DNA of 64,000 nt from Neorickettsia helminthoeca str. Oregon. GTDB lineage: Bacteria > Pseudomonadota > Alphaproteobacteria > Rickettsiales > Anaplasmataceae. Where the stretch lies: the NCBI RefSeq assembly GCF_000632985.1, contig NZ_CP007481.1:744001-808000 (forward strand), given 5' to 3'. Below the pieces are notes generated by a model. That model was given only the letters and a program-made list of their open reading frames with translations. It made no database searches and was not told where the DNA came from. Shown here piece after piece: positions 1-8,212 of the stretch. The position numbers were made by a program, and so were the translations under genes. Every line of letters starts with the position of its first letter. Position 1 is the stretch's first letter.

Positions 1-1231
1 TACAAGTTCTGCGGAGCGCTTCACACATTTCATTTATTGCATCAGCCCGGCTCTTAGCGTGCACGATGATTTTGGCCACCATGGGATCGTAGAACATTCC
101 CACATCCGAACCAGCACATATACTACTTTCGACCCTTGCATTTGTAGGAGAATCCATTTTAGCTACGAATCCACTGGTCGGCATAAAATTGTTCATGGGA
201 TCCTCAGCGTAGACACGGGCCTCGAAGGACCAGCCATTGAACTTGGTAATACTTGTCTTCTTTGATAACGCATCACCCTCAGCGATCCGAATCATCTCCT
301 CGACTATGTCAATACCAGTGATCATTTCAGTGACAGGATGCTCAACCTGAATCCTGGTATTCATTTCCATAAAATAGAAATTATTCTCCTGATCCAGGAT
401 ATATTCGACCGTTCCTGCAGATGTATAATTCACTGACTTCGCCAATCTGATGGACTGGTTATACATTTCCTTTCTCAATGCCCTATGCAGAGCAATACTA
501 GGAGCTTCCTCTATGATTTTCTGGTGACGTCTTTGTATTGAACACTCCCGCTCCCCCAGACAGATAATATTGCCCTGTTTATCTGCGAGGATCTGTATCT
601 CTATATGCCTAGGATTTTTTATGTATTTTTCAATAAAGACTCTCTGGTCCTTGAAGAAGCTCAGCGCCTCCGAACATGCAAGATTCATTGCATCTCTGAG
701 CTCTTCCTCTCTATGGACCAGCCGCATCCCTTTACCACCACCTCCAGCTGATGCCTTAATCAACACCGGAAAACCAATTTCCTTGGCTATGGAAAGGGCA
801 TGAGTATAATCAGATACTTCACCTACATATCCTGGAATGAGATTAACGGAAGCTTCCTTGGCAATTTTCTTTGCCATCACTTTATTGCTCATCTTCGAGA
901 TGCAGTCTGAGCTCGGACCAATAAAGATGATATTATGTTTTTCCAGACACAGTGCGAACTCAGGATTTTCTGACAAAAAGCCGTAACCTGGATGTACAGC
1001 ATCAGCGCCGGTCTTGGTAATCGCAGAAAGAAGCGCTTCCATATTGTTATAGCTGTCTTTCGCAGTCGATCCACCTATGTGTACTGCCTCATCAGCATGA
1101 CGTACATACTCCGCACCTACATCCAGGTCCGAATAGACAGCAACACTTTTTTTCCCCAGTTTACGCAATGTCCTGATTATCCTGGATGCAATCTCACCGC
1201 GATTGGCTATTAGTACCTTTTGTATCGACAT
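1..1231 (-). CDS. pccA: Propionyl-CoA carboxylase alpha subunit, biotin carboxylase part (3' end outside window)
   Basis: The gene runs off the left edge; about 410 codons are visible. The start MSIQKVLIANRGEIASR is the classic N-terminus of biotin carboxylases. The motif HPGYGFLSENPEFA follows near residue 75, the glycine-rich ATP-grasp loop (GGGGKGMRLV) near 160-170, and EMNTRIQVEHPVTE, the metal and bicarbonate site, near 285. The family carboxylates biotin with ATP and bicarbonate. In Anaplasmataceae the usual member is propionyl-CoA carboxylase, which feeds propionyl-CoA to methylmalonyl-CoA; acetyl-CoA carboxylase AccC is the alternative, and the missing C-terminal biotin-carrier domain would decide. 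The ATG lies one base beyond the prs stop, so the two genes are probably co-transcribed. Confidence 0.88.
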   Translation of the reverse strand, partial: MSIQKVLIANRGEIASRIIRTLRKLGKKSVAVYSDLDVGAEYVRHADEAVHIGGSTAKDSYNNMEALLSAITKTGADAVHPGYGFLSENPEFALCLEKHNIIFIGPSSDCISKMSNKVMAKKIAKEASVNLIPGYVGEVSDYTHALSIAKEIGFPVLIKASAGGGGKGMRLVHREEELRDAMNLACSEALSFFKDQRVFIEKYIKNPRHIEIQILADKQGNIICLGERECSIQRRHQKIIEEAPSIALHRALRKEMYNQSIRLAKSVNYTSAGTVEYILDQENNFYFMEMNTRIQVEHPVTEMITGIDIVEEMIRIAEGDALSKKTSITKFNGWSFEARVYAEDPMNNFMPTSGFVAKMDSPTNARVESSICAGSDVGMFYDPMVAKIIVHAKSRADAINEMCEALRRTC

Positions 1232-1232
1232 C

Positions 1233-2114
1233 TTAGTAAATAGAACGGATCTCTTTTGCAATTAACTCAGCGGCGCTAGCAATCCTGATTTTGCCTTCAT
1301 TTTTCCGCACGGGTATGCTGTCAGTAATAATTATCTCATCGATACAAGAGCCCATAATACGCTGCTGAGCCTTCCCGGAAAGCACACCGTGTGTAACAAA
1401 GGCCAAAACAGATTTCGCTCCCAATTCATTAAGCTTTTCAGCAGCATTACAGAGCGTACCGCCACCACACACTATATCATCAACAATGACGCACTCCCTT
1501 CCCTCAACTTCACCGATGATATCTGTGATCTCCGATACTCCAGGGCTAGATCTGTATTTGTTCATTATAACTAGACTCAAGCCTAACCCTTCAGCAAGGG
1601 ATTTCGCCCTTTTTACGGCACCTAGATCCGGGGCCACGATTACAACATCAGAATGGATAGATATGCTCCGCTCTAATATCTCGTTGGGAAGAACATTACG
1701 AACGGGGATATTAAAAAATCCCTCGAATTGTGAAAAGTGTACATCAAGCGTCACCACCAAAGAGATCCTCTGTCCTACAAGATCCGCTATCACTTTCGCA
1801 CCAATAGCTGAACCAGAGGACACTATTCTATCGGCACGTGTATAAGCAAAATAAGGAGCTACTAATACTATATCTCGTATACCTCTTCTGTTAAGAGCAT
1901 CCACGATGAGCAGAAATTCTATTATATCCCCATCATTACAGAGGCTCTCTATAACAAGGACTTTATCTCCAGGAAGTAGTTCAGGATCATTTACGATCAC
2001 ATTGCTCTCTCCGTCTGGGAATCTATTTATCTCGGCAGCAATCCTACTCGCACCAAGTAGCGTAGCTACCTTTTGACCAAGTTCTCCGCTTCTACTACCT
2101 AAGATTACTTTCAT
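1233..2114 (-). CDS. prs: Ribose-phosphate pyrophosphokinase
   Basis: The 293-residue protein makes PRPP from ribose 5-phosphate and ATP for nucleotide synthesis. The opening KVILGSRSGELGQKVATLLG and the flag segment VLVAPYFAYTRADR match the family. The PRPP-binding loop is seen as VIVDDIVCGGGTL, a variant of the more usual DDIVDTAGT. The protein is slightly shorter than the common length of about 310 residues. It lies directly upstream of pccA with almost no gap and about 190 bp downstream of the nfu-like gene on the same strand. Confidence 0.93.
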   Translation of the reverse strand: MKVILGSRSGELGQKVATLLGASRIAAEINRFPDGESNVIVNDPELLPGDKVLVIESLCNDGDIIEFLLIVDALNRRGIRDIVLVAPYFAYTRADRIVSSGSAIGAKVIADLVGQRISLVVTLDVHFSQFEGFFNIPVRNVLPNEILERSISIHSDVVIVAPDLGAVKRAKSLAEGLGLSLVIMNKYRSSPGVSEITDIIGEVEGRECVIVDDIVCGGGTLCNAAEKLNELGAKSVLAFVTHGVLSGKAQQRIMGSCIDEIIITDSIPVRKNEGKIRIASAAELIAKEIRSIY

Positions 2115-2301
2115 ACATCTTCAACGAACAATTTCTTACAATGGATTTTTTCTTATAAGTCTTTGCTTCACTGTCAGGTGAAAGAGTATCGAATATTAAA
2201 GCACAAGTCTATTCCTAAGCCGGTGAAACCCTCCCGATTTTGCCTCTAGAAGATCATTCTTGTGTTGAAGAACCTGTGCGAATCCCCTCCTGCAGGAGAT
2301 G

Positions 2302-2844
2302 TTATACTTGCTGAACCTCTTTCACTTCCGGGACGTAGTATTGAAGCATATTTTCTATGCCATCTTTGAGAGTCACGGCAGAACTCGGACAACCAGCGCA
2401 TGCACCCTGGAGTTTTAAATAGACTATCCCATCTTTATACCCCCTGAACACTATGTTGCCTCCGTCCTCCATAACGGCGGGTCTTACTTTTGTATCTATG
2501 ATCTCCTTTATTCGTTTAGATGCCGCATCAGTACATTCGATATCTTCTTCCGCCTCGTCGACCTGTACAGCTGTGCTATCTGTAGTGAAGTACTCAACAA
2601 TCACACTGAAGATCTGTGGCTTTAGTATTTCCCAATCTGCGTCTACATTTTTATTTATGGAAATAAAATCTTCCCCTAGCATCACTCCAGAGACACCCTG
2701 TACTTCCCAGAGCATTTCTGCTATTCTGCACCTCGATGCTTCCTCCTCTGAAGCAATGTCAATTACTCCATTCTCGAGCACCTGTCTTCCGGGAAAGAAC
2801 TTTAAGGAGTTTGGATTCGGTGTTGACTCGGTTTGGATAAACAT
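2302..2844 (-). CDS. nfu: Nfu/NifU-type Fe-S cluster scaffold protein
   Basis: The 180-residue protein has the two-domain architecture of mitochondrial NFU1 and its bacterial relatives. The N-terminal Nfu_N domain opens MFIQTESTPNPNSLKFFPG. The C-terminal NifU-like domain carries the CxxC cluster ligand pair in GACAGCPSS. The family binds a 4Fe-4S cluster and passes it to target apoproteins such as lipoate synthase or respiratory subunits. I chose the internal ATG at 2844 because the family begins at MFIQTE; an upstream in-frame ATG at 2865 would add seven residues without similarity. Confidence 0.9.
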   Translation of the reverse strand: MFIQTESTPNPNSLKFFPGRQVLENGVIDIASEEEASRCRIAEMLWEVQGVSGVMLGEDFISINKNVDADWEILKPQIFSVIVEYFTTDSTAVQVDEAEEDIECTDAASKRIKEIIDTKVRPAVMEDGGNIVFRGYKDGIVYLKLQGACAGCPSSAVTLKDGIENMLQYYVPEVKEVQQV

Positions 2845-2925
2845 CACTGGAATACTGTGGAGCAATTACTTCTTAACTACGGGGGAATTATAATATACAA
2901 TATCTCCTAGTTTCAATGTCCGCGG

Positions 2926-3315
2926 ATGCTCTACATAATACTGCTGATTTTATCACTGATTATTATTCTACCAGTACTTCTGGTGATAGTGCTTGCGCTC
3001 ATATATCGCAAGAAGCTTAGATTTTCTAAGAACTTCTCTCAAATATATGACGCAGTCTATGAAATGATGGAGAAGGGTAACTTCAACTTTGAGAACTTGT
3101 ATAATTTCCAGCAGAAGGACTCACAAGGCTCTTCTACGACATCAAGGATGTCCAAAGCGCAGGCAAGGGAGATATTAGGTGTCTCAGTGGATGCAACTAA
3201 GACAGAGATTAATAAGGCGTATCATGCGTTGGTACAAAAGGTACATCCTGATAAAGGTGGCTCACACTATTTCACCCAGCAGCTGAACAAAGCCCGCGAC
3301 ACATTGATGAAATGA
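2926..3315 (+). CDS. Membrane-anchored J-domain protein
   Basis: This 129-residue protein has an N-terminal transmembrane helix (residues 1-27, almost purely Leu/Ile/Val), a basic stretch RKKLRFSK, and a C-terminal J domain (about 76-129) with the diagnostic HPD at 107-109. A membrane anchor followed by a short C-terminal J domain resembles mitochondrial Pam18/Tim14 and related alphaproteobacterial proteins, which stimulate DnaK ATPase at the inner membrane. The Gly/Phe and zinc-finger regions of DnaJ are absent. The partner and substrate are unknown. The gene is divergent from nfu across about 80 bp. Confidence 0.8.
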   Translation: MLYIILLILSLIIILPVLLVIVLALIYRKKLRFSKNFSQIYDAVYEMMEKGNFNFENLYNFQQKDSQGSSTTSRMSKAQAREILGVSVDATKTEINKAYHALVQKVHPDKGGSHYFTQQLNKARDTLMK

Positions 3316-3619
3316 GCTATACAGGATCTACATTCAAGAAACGAATTTGGGCCTAATGATAATCTTGACGACAATACCTTCAGGTGGAAGCTTGTTCATC
3401 CTTTTCATTCACAGCATAGATCACAACTTCACTGAATTGCATCTAAGCAACCTTCAGTATAGCGCATGCGCTATATTTGTGAGAATCTATTTTCATTTCC
3501 TAGCATTTCCACCTCTATCTACTGCGTAGCCCTTACTTCCTATCAGGCGGAAGACTGATGATGTGAATCTTTCACCCATTCGGTTGATGTGCTATATTGG
3601 GACCATCGATTACTAGGCC
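3316..3619. other. Intergenic region upstream of nuoI with an 18-bp perfect palindrome
   Basis: About 300 bp without a convincing gene. The only open stretch (3347-3529, 60 codons) has no recognisable domain. A perfect 18-bp palindrome (TATAGCGCATGCGCTATA) sits at 3458-3475. Confidence 0.5.
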
Positions 3620-4102
3620 ATGCTCGAATTCCTTAAACGTTCACAGTTGGTATACTTTTTTGTTGGCTTCAAGACAGTACTTAAATACTTTTTTGCTAAA
3701 AAAGTCACGATAAGGTATCCCCATGAAAAAGGACCTATAAGTCTTCGTTTTAGGGGTGAGCATGCCCTTCGGCGCTACAAAAGTGGCGAGGAACGATGCA
3801 TAGCATGCAAGTTATGTGAGGCTATATGTCCAGCCCAGGCGATCACCATTGAGGCTGCACCAAGAGAATCAGATGGGAGCAGGCGCGCTACTAGGTACGA
3901 TATAGATATGACTAAATGCATATATTGCGGCCTCTGCCAGGAAGCCTGTCCAGTGGATGCAATAGTGGAGGGACCTAATTTCGAGTTTGCTAGGGAAAAT
4001 CGTGAGGATTTGATCTATAACAAGAAAAAACTCCTCGAAAATGGCGATAAATGGGAAGTCGCATTGATCAAAATGTTGAATAGGCATGACACGCATCATT
4101 GA
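3620..4102 (+). CDS. nuoI: NADH-quinone oxidoreductase subunit I
   Basis: The 160-residue subunit of respiratory complex I carries clusters N6a and N6b in the peripheral arm. Two 4Fe-4S motifs are visible: C60-x2-C63-x2-C66-x3-C70 and C100-x2-C103-x2-C106-x3-C110, each followed by P. The length matches alphaproteobacterial and mitochondrial (TYKY) homologues. The gene is separated from other nuo genes, as is common in Rickettsiales where the nuo operon is split. Its end overlaps the folD start by 17 bp, suggesting translational coupling. Confidence 0.95.
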   Translation: MLEFLKRSQLVYFFVGFKTVLKYFFAKKVTIRYPHEKGPISLRFRGEHALRRYKSGEERCIACKLCEAICPAQAITIEAAPRESDGSRRATRYDIDMTKCIYCGLCQEACPVDAIVEGPNFEFARENREDLIYNKKKLLENGDKWEVALIKMLNRHDTHH

Positions 4103-4973
4103 TGGAGCAGGTATTGCAGCGGAAATATGCTCTCTAATAGAGGAAGGGATCTCCACTCTTAAGGCTGATTTTGACCTTGTCCCACGCCTTAGAGTCATAA
4201 TTGTTGGAAATAATCCTGCAAGCCAAATATATGTCCGGAATAAACAGAAAAAGGCAGAATCAGTAGGTATAGATGCCAAAACGATTGCTCTGCCAGAAGA
4301 TACGAGCGAATCCGAATTAGTTGCGCTGATACATCAATTAAATGATGATGAAAAAGTCAATGGCATACTGCTCCAGCTTCCCATACCGAAGCACATAGAT
4401 GCAAACAAAGTGATCCCTTCAATTAGACCAGATAAGGATGTGGATGGATTTCATCCACAGAACATAGGTAAGCTTGTACTAGGTAAGGATGCACCATTAA
4501 AGCCTTGCACACCAACGGCATCTATTTACTTGATTAAAACGGTGCTAGGCAACGATCTGAAGGGATTAGATGCGGTAGTGATAGGAAGATCCAATATTGT
4601 TGGGAAGCCGATGGCGACTCTGCTTTTACATGAGGACTGTACAGTTACCATCACGCACTCCAAGACGAAGGATATCCAGGAAAAAACTATGCACGCGGAT
4701 ATTGTAGTAGCAGCTGTTGGAATACCACGTTTTGTAAAAGGAAATTTTATAAAGTCCGGAGCAACCGTGATAGATGTGGGCATCAACAAAGTCGATGCCG
4801 AAGTCGTAGGAGATGTAGATTTTCAAGAAGTCTCCGGGAAGGCTGGTTTTATTACTCCAGTCCCTAAGGGTGTCGGTCCAATGACGATAGCATTTCTCAT
4901 GCTAAACACTGTAGTCGCTGCGTGTATGCAGAATGCGATAGACTACGAAAGAATAGTCAAATTAGACTTTTAG
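4086..4973 (+). CDS. folD: Bifunctional methylenetetrahydrofolate dehydrogenase/cyclohydrolase
   Basis: The 295-residue FolD interconverts 5,10-methylene-, methenyl- and 10-formyl-tetrahydrofolate with NADP, supplying one-carbon units to purine and formyl-Met-tRNA synthesis. Visible signatures are the substrate and catalytic segment [15 protein letters not shown] with the conserved YxxxK, then GILLQLPIP, the loop [13 protein letters not shown], the NADP site [11 protein letters not shown], and the C-terminal [12 protein letters not shown]. The start overlaps nuoI, so the two are probably an operon. The stop lies a few bases before the first copy of the repeated leader of the adjacent tandem gene family. 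Confidence 0.95.
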   Translation: MTRIIDGAGIAAEICSLIEEGISTLKADFDLVPRLRVIIVGNNPASQIYVRNKQKKAESVGIDAKTIALPEDTSESELVALIHQLNDDEKVNGILLQLPIPKHIDANKVIPSIRPDKDVDGFHPQNIGKLVLGKDAPLKPCTPTASIYLIKTVLGNDLKGLDAVVIGRSNIVGKPMATLLLHEDCTVTITHSKTKDIQEKTMHADIVVAAVGIPRFVKGNFIKSGATVIDVGINKVDAEVVGDVDFQEVSGKAGFITPVPKGVGPMTIAFLMLNTVVAACMQNAIDYERIVKLDF

Positions 4974-4979
4974 TATTCT

Positions 4980-5174
4980 CTAAAAGGTTAAGGAGATCCT
5001 GAAACTGAGACACCAGCGCTGCGCACCAGGAGATTGTTTGCATAACAAAACTGATGTCTAAGATAAAAAATCATCATAGACTCCGTTCAAGAGAATAAGA
5101 AGCAGTAATAATATTAAAATCTTTACTAAATTGTGGTTAGTATGTTATTAATTAGCAGTAAATTCTGAGAAAAA
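4980..5174 (+). repeat. Repeated leader block, copy 1 (elements A and B) upstream of repeat-protein gene 1
   Basis: Element A (4980-5060, 81 bp) and element B (5067-5174, 108 bp, ending at the ATG) recur almost unchanged before each of the three tandem repeat-protein genes. Here A and B are only 6 bp apart. Copy 1 of A follows folD directly. B is AT-rich and must carry the shared promoter and 5' untranslated region; no ideal -35/-10 pair can be named. Confidence 0.85.
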
Positions 5175-6398
5175 ATGCAGACCCCAAAAGAAACCACTCC
5201 AACTAAAAATGACTCTAAGAAGCGTACTGCTCCCAGCACACCTTCACCTGCCACTTCCAGTTACGAAGAACAGAGTACATCAAGTGGAAGTAGCACAGTG
5301 CTAGCACCTGGAGAAGCACCTAGCACTGCGCTTACACATTGGAAGAAACTCATGGCACAGAGAGCTGTAGATCAAGCTGAACAGCCTATTCAAGGTACAA
5401 GCAGTTCTTCTGCACCAGGTCCTAGTACTGCTGACCTATCAACATCAAGTAGAAGTACCACAGTGCTAGCACCAAAAAGACGGAAACTAACACCGGAAGA
5501 AAAAAGGGAGAGAAACAGGGAGAGAAACCGTAAATGCAGCGCTAAATACTACTCTGCACACCGTGACGAGATCCTGCAAAGGCGGCGTGAATCCCGAGCT
5601 CGAGATCCTGAAAGGTTCTGTGAATACGGGGCTAAATACCGGGCTGCACACCGTGACGAGATCATGCAAAGGCAGCGTGAATCCCGAGCTCGAGATCCTA
5701 AAAGGTTCCGTGAATACGAGGCTAAATACCGGGCTGCACACCGTGACGAGATCATACAAAGGCAGCGTGAATCCCGAGCTCGAGATCCTGAAAAGTTCTG
5801 TGAATACGGGGCTAAATACCGGGCTGCACACCGTGACGAGATCATACAAAGGCAGCGTGAATCCCGAGCTCGAGATCCTGAAAAGTTCCGTGAATATGAA
5901 GCTAAATACCGGGCTGCACACCGTGACGAGATCATACAAAGGCAGCGTGAACAACGTGCTAAAAAGAAAGCTGAACAGCCTATTCAAGGTACAAGCAGTT
6001 CTTCTGCACCAGGTCCTAGTACTGCTGACCTATCAACATCAAGTGGAAGTACCACAGTGCTAGCACCAAAAAGACGGAAACTAACACCGGAAGAACAAAG
6101 GGAGAGAAACCGTATAAGTCAGGCTAAATACCGGGCTGCACACCATGACGAGATCATGCAAAGGCAGCGTGAATCCCGAGCTCGAGATCCTGAAAAGTTC
6201 CGTGAATACAGGGCTAAATACTACTCTGCGCACCACGACGAGATCATACAAAGGCTGCGTGAACAACGTGCTAAAAAGAAAGCTGAACAGCCTATTCAAG
6301 GTACAAGCAGTTCTTCTGCACCAGGTCCTAGCGGTAGTCCAAGCAGTAGATTATCCGATGCCAGCACTCAAGGTCAGCAACAAAGACAAACGCGCTAG
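5175..6398 (+). CDS. Tandem-repeat basic protein, copy 1 (407 aa)
   Basis: No known enzyme domain is seen. After a Ser/Thr-rich N-terminus starting MQTPKETTPTKNDSKKR, the protein alternates low-complexity linkers (AEQPIQGTSSSSAPGPS) with basic blocks. Each basic block begins APKRRKLTPEE, an NLS-like PKRRK, and continues with 30-residue units of the form AHRDEIIQRQRESRARDPEK plus FREYEAKYRA. Block one has four full units and one truncated unit; block two has one full and one truncated. A unique insert, GEAPSTALTHWKKLMAQR, lies near residues 47-64. There is no signal peptide or membrane segment, and the C-terminus ends QQQRQTR. The units are Arg/Glu-rich, probably helical. It may be related to the tandem strain-specific antigens (Ssa) described in Neorickettsia risticii; this is a guess from context. 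It may equally be a secreted nucleic-acid-binding effector. Confidence 0.75.
   Translation: MQTPKETTPTKNDSKKRTAPSTPSPATSSYEEQSTSSGSSTVLAPGEAPSTALTHWKKLMAQRAVDQAEQPIQGTSSSSAPGPSTADLSTSSRSTTVLAPKRRKLTPEEKRERNRERNRKCSAKYYSAHRDEILQRRRESRARDPERFCEYGAKYRAAHRDEIMQRQRESRARDPKRFREYEAKYRAAHRDEIIQRQRESRARDPEKFCEYGAKYRAAHRDEIIQRQRESRARDPEKFREYEAKYRAAHRDEIIQRQREQRAKKKAEQPIQGTSSSSAPGPSTADLSTSSGSTTVLAPKRRKLTPEEQRERNRISQAKYRAAHHDEIMQRQRESRARDPEKFREYRAKYYSAHHDEIIQRLREQRAKKKAEQPIQGTSSSSAPGPSGSPSSRLSDASTQGQQQRQTR
5567..6270 (+). repeat. 90-bp coding tandem repeats in copy 1
   Basis: Near-identical 90-bp units, each containing CGTGACGAGATC and CCCGAGCTCGAGATCCT, repeat head to tail in the first basic block (about 5567-5960) and resume in the second (about 6140-6270). 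Units differ at a few fixed positions (for example YRA or YYS, GAG or AAG). Such mosaic variation suggests shuffling by recombination. Confidence 0.85.
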
Positions 6399-6423
6399 AA
6401 ATACATCAGAACACACTGGATAT

Positions 6424-6780
6424 CTAAAAGGTTAAGGAGATCCTGAAACTGAGACACCAGCGCTGCGCACCAGGAGATTGTTTGCATAACAAAACTGATG
6501 TCTACTTTATTCAGTTTTATAGAATTTCACAGCAAGACCGGATGGGGTGGGATTCGAACCCACGGTACGCTTGAACGCACGGCAGTTTTCAAGACTGCTG
6601 CCTTAAACCGCTCGGCCACCCATCCACCGAAGAAGTTAGCATAAAGCAGATTATCTTGCAATCTACGCAGATAAAATCATCATAGACTCCGTTCAAGAGA
6701 ATAAGAAGCAGTAATAATATTAAAATCTTTACTAAATTGTGGTTAGTATGTTATTAATTAGCAGTAAATTCTGAGAAAAA
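6424..6780 (+). repeat. Repeated leader block, copy 2, split by a tRNA-Ser segment
   Basis: Element A copy 2 is at 6424-6504 and element B copy 2 at 6673-6780. Between them are 168 bp carrying a minus-strand tRNA-Ser gene, where copies 1 and 3 have only 6 bp. Sequence flanking both edges (AGATAAAA) is shared with the other copies. Confidence 0.85.
6539..6625 (-). tRNA. tRNA-Ser(UGA)
   Basis: An 87-nt class II tRNA read on the minus strand. The 7-bp acceptor stem is GGATGGG/CCCATCC, the anticodon arm GCAGT-CTTGAAA-ACTGC gives anticodon UGA, then a long variable arm and a T arm with GGTTCGAATCC. CCA is not encoded. It lies between copies 1 and 2 of the repeat-protein family, transcribed against them. 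Confidence 0.95.
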
Positions 6781-7992
6781 ATGCAGACCCCAAAAGAAAC
6801 CACTCCAACTAAAAATGACTCTAAGAAGCGTACTGCTCCCAGCACACCTTCACCTGCCACTTCCAGTTACGAAGAACAGAGTACATCAAGTGGAAGTAGC
6901 ACAGTGCTAGCACCAAAAAGACGGAAACTAACACCGGAAGAAAAAAGGGAGAGAAACCGTATAAGTCAGGCTAAATACTACTCTGCACACCGTGACGAGA
7001 TCATGCAAAGGCAGCGTGAATCCCGAGCTCGAGATCCTGAAAAGTTCCGTGAATACAAGGCTAAACACTACTCTGCACACCGTGACGAGATCCTGCAAAG
7101 GCGGCGTGAATCCCGAGCTCGAGATCCTGAAAAGTTCCGTGAATACAAGGTTAAATACCGGGCTGCACACCGTGACGAGATCATACAAAGGCAGCGTGAA
7201 TCCCGAGCTCGAGATCCTGAAAGGTTCCGTGGATACAGGACTAAATACTACTCTGCACACCGTGACGAGATCATACAAAGGCAGCGTGAACAACGTGCTA
7301 AAAAGAAAGCTGAACAGCCTATTCAAGGTACAAGCAGTTCTTCTGCACCAGGTCCTAGTACTGCTGACCTATCAACATCAAGTGGAAGTAGCACAGTGCT
7401 AGCACCAAAAAGACGGAAACTAACACCGGAAGAACAAAGGGAGAGAAACCGTAAATGCAGCGCTAAATACTACTCTGCACACCGTGACGAGATCCTGCAA
7501 AGGCGGCGTGAATCCCGAGCTCGAGATCCTGAAAAGTTCCGTGGATACGGGGCTAAATACTACTCTGCACACCACGACGAGATCATACAAAAGCAGCGTG
7601 AATCCCGAGCTCGAGATCCTAAAAGGTTCCGTGAATACGAAGCTAAATACCGGGCTGCACACCACGACGAGATCCTGCAAAGGCAGCGTGAACAACGTGC
7701 TAAAAAGAAAGCTGAACAGCCTATTCAAGGTACAAGCAGTTCTTCTGCACCAGGTCCTAGTACTGCTGACCTATCAACATCAAGTGGAAGTACCACAGTG
7801 CTAGCACCTGGAGAAGCACCTAGCACTGCGCTTACACATTGGAAGAAACTCATGGCACAGAGAGCTGTAGATCAAGCTGAACAGCCTATTCAAGGTACAA
7901 GCAGTTCTTCTGCACCAGGTCCTAGCGGTAGTCCAAGCAGTAGATTATCCGATGCCAGCACTCAAGGTCAGCAACAAAGACAAACGCGCTAG
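6781..7992 (+). CDS. Tandem-repeat basic protein, copy 2 (403 aa)
   Basis: Paralogue of the gene at 5175 with the same N-terminus, linkers and C-terminal tail (SSRLSDASTQGQQQRQTR). It has two PKRRK blocks, the first with three full and one truncated 30-residue unit, the second with two full and one truncated. The GEAPSTALTHWKK insert lies near the C-terminus here, whereas in copy 1 it lies near the N-terminus, so modules have moved between paralogues. There is no signal peptide. Function is unknown; the candidate roles are those given for copy 1. Confidence 0.75.
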   Translation: MQTPKETTPTKNDSKKRTAPSTPSPATSSYEEQSTSSGSSTVLAPKRRKLTPEEKRERNRISQAKYYSAHRDEIMQRQRESRARDPEKFREYKAKHYSAHRDEILQRRRESRARDPEKFREYKVKYRAAHRDEIIQRQRESRARDPERFRGYRTKYYSAHRDEIIQRQREQRAKKKAEQPIQGTSSSSAPGPSTADLSTSSGSSTVLAPKRRKLTPEEQRERNRKCSAKYYSAHRDEILQRRRESRARDPEKFRGYGAKYYSAHHDEIIQKQRESRARDPKRFREYEAKYRAAHHDEILQRQREQRAKKKAEQPIQGTSSSSAPGPSTADLSTSSGSTTVLAPGEAPSTALTHWKKLMAQRAVDQAEQPIQGTSSSSAPGPSGSPSSRLSDASTQGQQQRQTR

Positions 7993-8017
7993 AAATACAT
8001 CAGAACACACTGGATAT

Positions 8018-8212
8018 CTAAAAGGTTAAGGAGATCCTGAAACTGAGACACCAGCGCTGCGCACCAGGAGATTGTTTGCATAACAAAACTGATGTCTAAG
8101 ATAAAAAATCATCATAGACTCCGTTCAAGAGAATAAGAAGCAGTAATAATATTAAAATCTTTACTAAATTGTGGTTAGTATGTTATTAATTAGCAGTAAA
8201 TTCTGAGAAAAA
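8018..8212 (+). repeat. Repeated leader block, copy 3
   Basis: Element A (8018-8098) and B (8105-8212) again with a 6-bp join, as in copy 1. The 26 bp before A (after the stop of copy 2) match those before A copy 2, so the duplicated unit includes the gene's 3' flank. Confidence 0.85.

Noticed and set aside
5487-5987. Long minus-strand frames across the repeat arrays
   Set aside because: They are alternative readings of the same 90-bp units, lack a start context, and encode no recognisable protein.
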